Below, piece after piece: positions 61,982-64,000 of a stretch of DNA of 64,000 nt. Location: assembly GCF_024320785.1 (NCBI RefSeq), contig NZ_JANDBC010000001.1, positions 1,680,001 through 1,744,000 of the forward strand, written 5' to 3'. The stretch comes from Gracilimonas sediminicola (GTDB lineage: Bacteria > Bacteroidota > Rhodothermia > Balneolales > Balneolaceae). Under the pieces are notes generated by a model that ran no database searches, was not told where the DNA came from, and saw only the letters and a list, made by a program, of their open reading frames with translations. A program made the position numbers and the translations under genes. The stretch's first letter is position 1. Each line of letters begins with the position of its first letter.

Positions 61982-63388
61982 ATGTCCACGTATAAATTTT
62001 ATGAACAGGTTAACAAGAACTTTGATAAAGCTGCCAAATACACCCGTTTCGACAAAGGTATTTTGGCCCAGATCAAAATCTGCAATACCGTCTATCATGT
62101 TACTTTCCCCGTTCGGCGAGATGACGGCTCCATCGAAGTTGTTGAGGGCTGGAGGGTAGAACACAGCCACCATAAACTGCCAACCAAAGGCGGCATCCGT
62201 TACAGCCATAAAGTGGACGAAGATGAAACCATGGCCCTTGCTGCTTTAATGACGTACAAGTGTGCTATTGTTGACGTGCCTTTCGGAGGAGCCAAAGGCG
62301 GTATCAAAATCAGTACCCGTGAGTATTCGGAAGACGAGCTGGAAAGAATCACACGCCGCTACACCTACGAGCTGATTAAGAAAGGATTTATTGGTCCGGG
62401 AGTGGATGTGCCCGCACCGGATTACGGTACCGGCGCCCGTGAAATGGGGTGGATTTTGGACACGTATCGCCAAATGAAAGACGACTTAAATGCTGAGGCT
62501 TGTGTAACCGGGAAGCCGATCCAGCAGGGTGGTATCCGCGGACGAACGGAAGCTACCGGCCGGGGTGTTTATTTCGGGATTCGCGAAGCCTGTAATAACA
62601 AAGAGGACATGGAGAAAATAGGCCTCGACACCGGGGTTGAAGGAAAAACCTTTGTGGTGCAGGGTCTGGGTAACGTAGGGTATCACGCATCCAAGTACAT
62701 GACCGAAGCCGGCGCCAAGTTGGTAGGTGTTGCCGAAATTGAAGGATCTATTTACGATGAAAACGGCATCGACATTGAAAAACTGATGGAATTCCGTAAA
62801 GACACAGGGTCTATCATCGGCTTTGAAAATACCAAAGAGCTCAAAGATCGTGACAATGCATTAACTGCTGAATGTGATATTCTTATTCCTGCGGCTCTGG
62901 AAAGCCAGATTACAGGAGATAACGCTGCGGATGTGAAGGCGAAGATCATTGCCGAGGCCGCCAACGGTCCAACCACCGCCGATGCGCACGACATCCTGAA
63001 AGAACGTGGTGCCTTAATCTTACCTGATACCTACCTGAATGCGGGTGGTGTGGTTGTTTCTTACTTCGAATGGCTGAAGGATATCCAGCATGTGCGGTAT
63101 GGACGACTAAGCAAGCGCTTTGATGAAACCAGCCTGAAGAAGATTCTGCGGGTCATTGAAAATATTTCAGACCGTGACTTTACCGACGCCGAACTGGCCG
63201 ATCTGGCTAAAGGTGCCGGTGAGTATGACCTGGTGGATTCCGGCCTGGAAGAAACCATGATCACCGCTTACGAGCAGATTGCCGAAGTTCGGGATAAGCA
63301 TAATCTGGATGATCTGAGAACGGCCGCTTTTGTGGGTGCCATTGATAAGATTGGCATCATGTACGAACAAATGGGCATTTTCCCGTGA
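61982..63388 (+). CDS. Glu/Leu/Phe/Val dehydrogenase (glutamate dehydrogenase)
   Basis: This 468-residue protein has the dimerisation/substrate domain with HKLPTKGGIRYS and the catalytic Lys region MTYKCAIVDVPFGGAKGGI, followed by the Rossmann domain with VVQGLGNVGYHASKYM and PAALESQIT. It oxidatively deaminates glutamate (or aminates 2-oxoglutarate) using NAD(P). Cofactor specificity is not obvious from the beta-2 strand (GVAEIEGSIYD). The ribosome-binding site AAGGAG lies ten bases before the ATG. It is the last complete gene in the window and probably acts with the following symporter gene in amino acid or osmolyte metabolism. Confidence 0.94.
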   Translation: MSTYKFYEQVNKNFDKAAKYTRFDKGILAQIKICNTVYHVTFPVRRDDGSIEVVEGWRVEHSHHKLPTKGGIRYSHKVDEDETMALAALMTYKCAIVDVPFGGAKGGIKISTREYSEDELERITRRYTYELIKKGFIGPGVDVPAPDYGTGAREMGWILDTYRQMKDDLNAEACVTGKPIQQGGIRGRTEATGRGVYFGIREACNNKEDMEKIGLDTGVEGKTFVVQGLGNVGYHASKYMTEAGAKLVGVAEIEGSIYDENGIDIEKLMEFRKDTGSIIGFENTKELKDRDNALTAECDILIPAALESQITGDNAADVKAKIIAEAANGPTTADAHDILKERGALILPDTYLNAGGVVVSYFEWLKDIQHVRYGRLSKRFDETSLKKILRVIENISDRDFTDAELADLAKGAGEYDLVDSGLEETMITAYEQIAEVRDKHNLDDLRTAAFVGAIDKIGIMYEQMGIFP

Positions 63389-63414
63389 TACATTGAATTT
63401 TGGAGTTTCTTCTT

Positions 63415-64000
63415 GTGGATGAACTGAATACCATATCGATTGACGGAGGCGGCTACGTATTAGCTGCTTTCATCGGCTACCTGATTATCCTGTTTGGGAT
63501 TGGAATATATTCGGCTCGCTTTTCATCTGAAGGAATTTCCGAATTCTTTATTGGCGGACGGAAAATGAACCGGCTGGTTGTGGCTCTTTCCGCTGTAGTA
63601 TCCGGTCGGAGTGCCTGGCTTTTACTCGGGGTCACGGGGATGGCTTATGCTCAGGGTGCTTCCGCTCTGTGGGCGGCCGTTGGGTACATCGTGGTAGAAT
63701 GGTTTCTGTTCATGTACTACGCCAAACGGCTCCGGCAATTTTCAGAACGCTACGATTGTATCACCGTCCCTGACTTTTTCGCCGAACGCTTTGATGATAA
63801 ATCCGGCAGCTTACGGGTCATTCTCGTCATCATCTTCCTGGTTTTTATGGTGAGCTACGTCTCCTCCCAGTTTGTGGCCGGGGGAAAAGCTTTTGCTTCC
63901 AGCTTTGGTATTACCCAAAACATGGGCGTGATTCTTTCTGCCGCCATTATTCTGTTGTACACCGTAGTAGGAGGCTTTATGGCAGTAAGCCTGACCGACA
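63415..64000 (+). CDS. Sodium:solute symporter (PutP-type), partial
   Basis: The frame begins at a GTG at 63415 with GGAG eight to eleven bases before it and runs to the window end without a stop (195 codons). The product has hydrophobic helices: YVLAAFIGYLIILFGIGIYS, then GGRKMNRLVVALSAVVSGRSAWLLLG, ALWAAVGYIVVEWFLF, and IIFLVFMVSYVSSQFV. FFIGGRKMN, SGRSAWL and YDCITVPDFFAERF match the SSS family (proline/pantothenate type). It imports a solute, perhaps proline, with sodium. It lies 26 bases after the glutamate dehydrogenase gene, so they may be co-transcribed. Confidence 0.88.
   Translation, partial: MDELNTISIDGGGYVLAAFIGYLIILFGIGIYSARFSSEGISEFFIGGRKMNRLVVALSAVVSGRSAWLLLGVTGMAYAQGASALWAAVGYIVVEWFLFMYYAKRLRQFSERYDCITVPDFFAERFDDKSGSLRVILVIIFLVFMVSYVSSQFVAGGKAFASSFGITQNMGVILSAAIILLYTVVGGFMAVSLTD

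Overview
The window looks like chromosomal DNA from a halophilic or marine member of the Balneolota (Bacteroidota-related; Gracilimonas, Balneola or Rhodohalobacter type). The assignment is inferred from sequence character. Several large secreted proteins end in the C-terminal sorting domain built around QNYPNPFNP that is typical of this group. Ribosome-binding sites are weak. The tRNA-Val promoter has the Bacteroidota form TTTG-N19-TATATTTG. The ileS-dksA-lspA order is common in the phylum. A BCCT osmolyte carrier and a sodium:solute symporter suggest a salty habitat. I saw no rRNA, CRISPR array, prophage or intact insertion sequence.

Layout. 1-7.4 kb (minus): partial lipoprotein, DsbA/FrnE-like protein, a four-PAS histidine kinase with its response regulator, M28 peptidase and kelch lipoproteins. 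7.5-10.7 kb (plus): overlapping dehydrogenase operon (SDR, ALDH3-like, AcuI/YhdH-like). 10.8-15.1 kb: lone response regulator, small protein, then a five-gene minus operon with LMW-PTP and fructosamine kinase (probable protein deglycation). 15.2-19.4 kb: ileS, a zinc-less TraR/DksA protein and lspA. 19.5-26.5 kb (minus): secreted protein, an M23 lipoprotein broken at an 8-G tract, RibBA with a degenerate cyclohydrolase half, yajC, UspA and BCCT. 26.9-41.8 kb (plus): the accessory heart of the window. A sigma-like gene, a companion gene and a membrane protein with a Lon-like S16 protease domain plus FG-GAP-like exterior are followed by three tightly spaced giant secreted proteins carrying cohesin and dockerin modules and the sorting tail. 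42-46.8 kb (minus): fadI and fadJ, separated by a tandem array of about 130-bp palindromic elements in which a DUF559 nuclease-fold gene is embedded. 46.9-64 kb: tRNA-Val, a metzincin-like lipoprotein, egtB-egtD, plsC, a YheT hydrolase, an outer-membrane protein, a YpdA-like reductase, subtilase, TlpA-like protein, GNAT, M19 dipeptidase, small membrane proteins, glutamate dehydrogenase and a partial symporter.

How it fits together. Core metabolism (beta-oxidation, riboflavin, ergothioneine, glutamate, aldehyde detoxification) is interleaved with surface and secreted functions. Four repeat families fill most of the long intergenic gaps. One is a CGACCTC...GAGGTCG element of 130-143 bp; all seven full copies lie between co-directional genes and are oriented the same way relative to transcription. 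The second is a 7-12-7 stem-loop whose stems covary. The third is a REPIN-like unit with 25-bp perfect inverted ends. The fourth is a two-hairpin repeat near ribBA and yajC. The strongest candidates for an undescribed system are the sigma-like/companion/membrane-S16 cassette with its adjoining cohesin-dockerin operon, and the palindrome array with DUF559 cargo.
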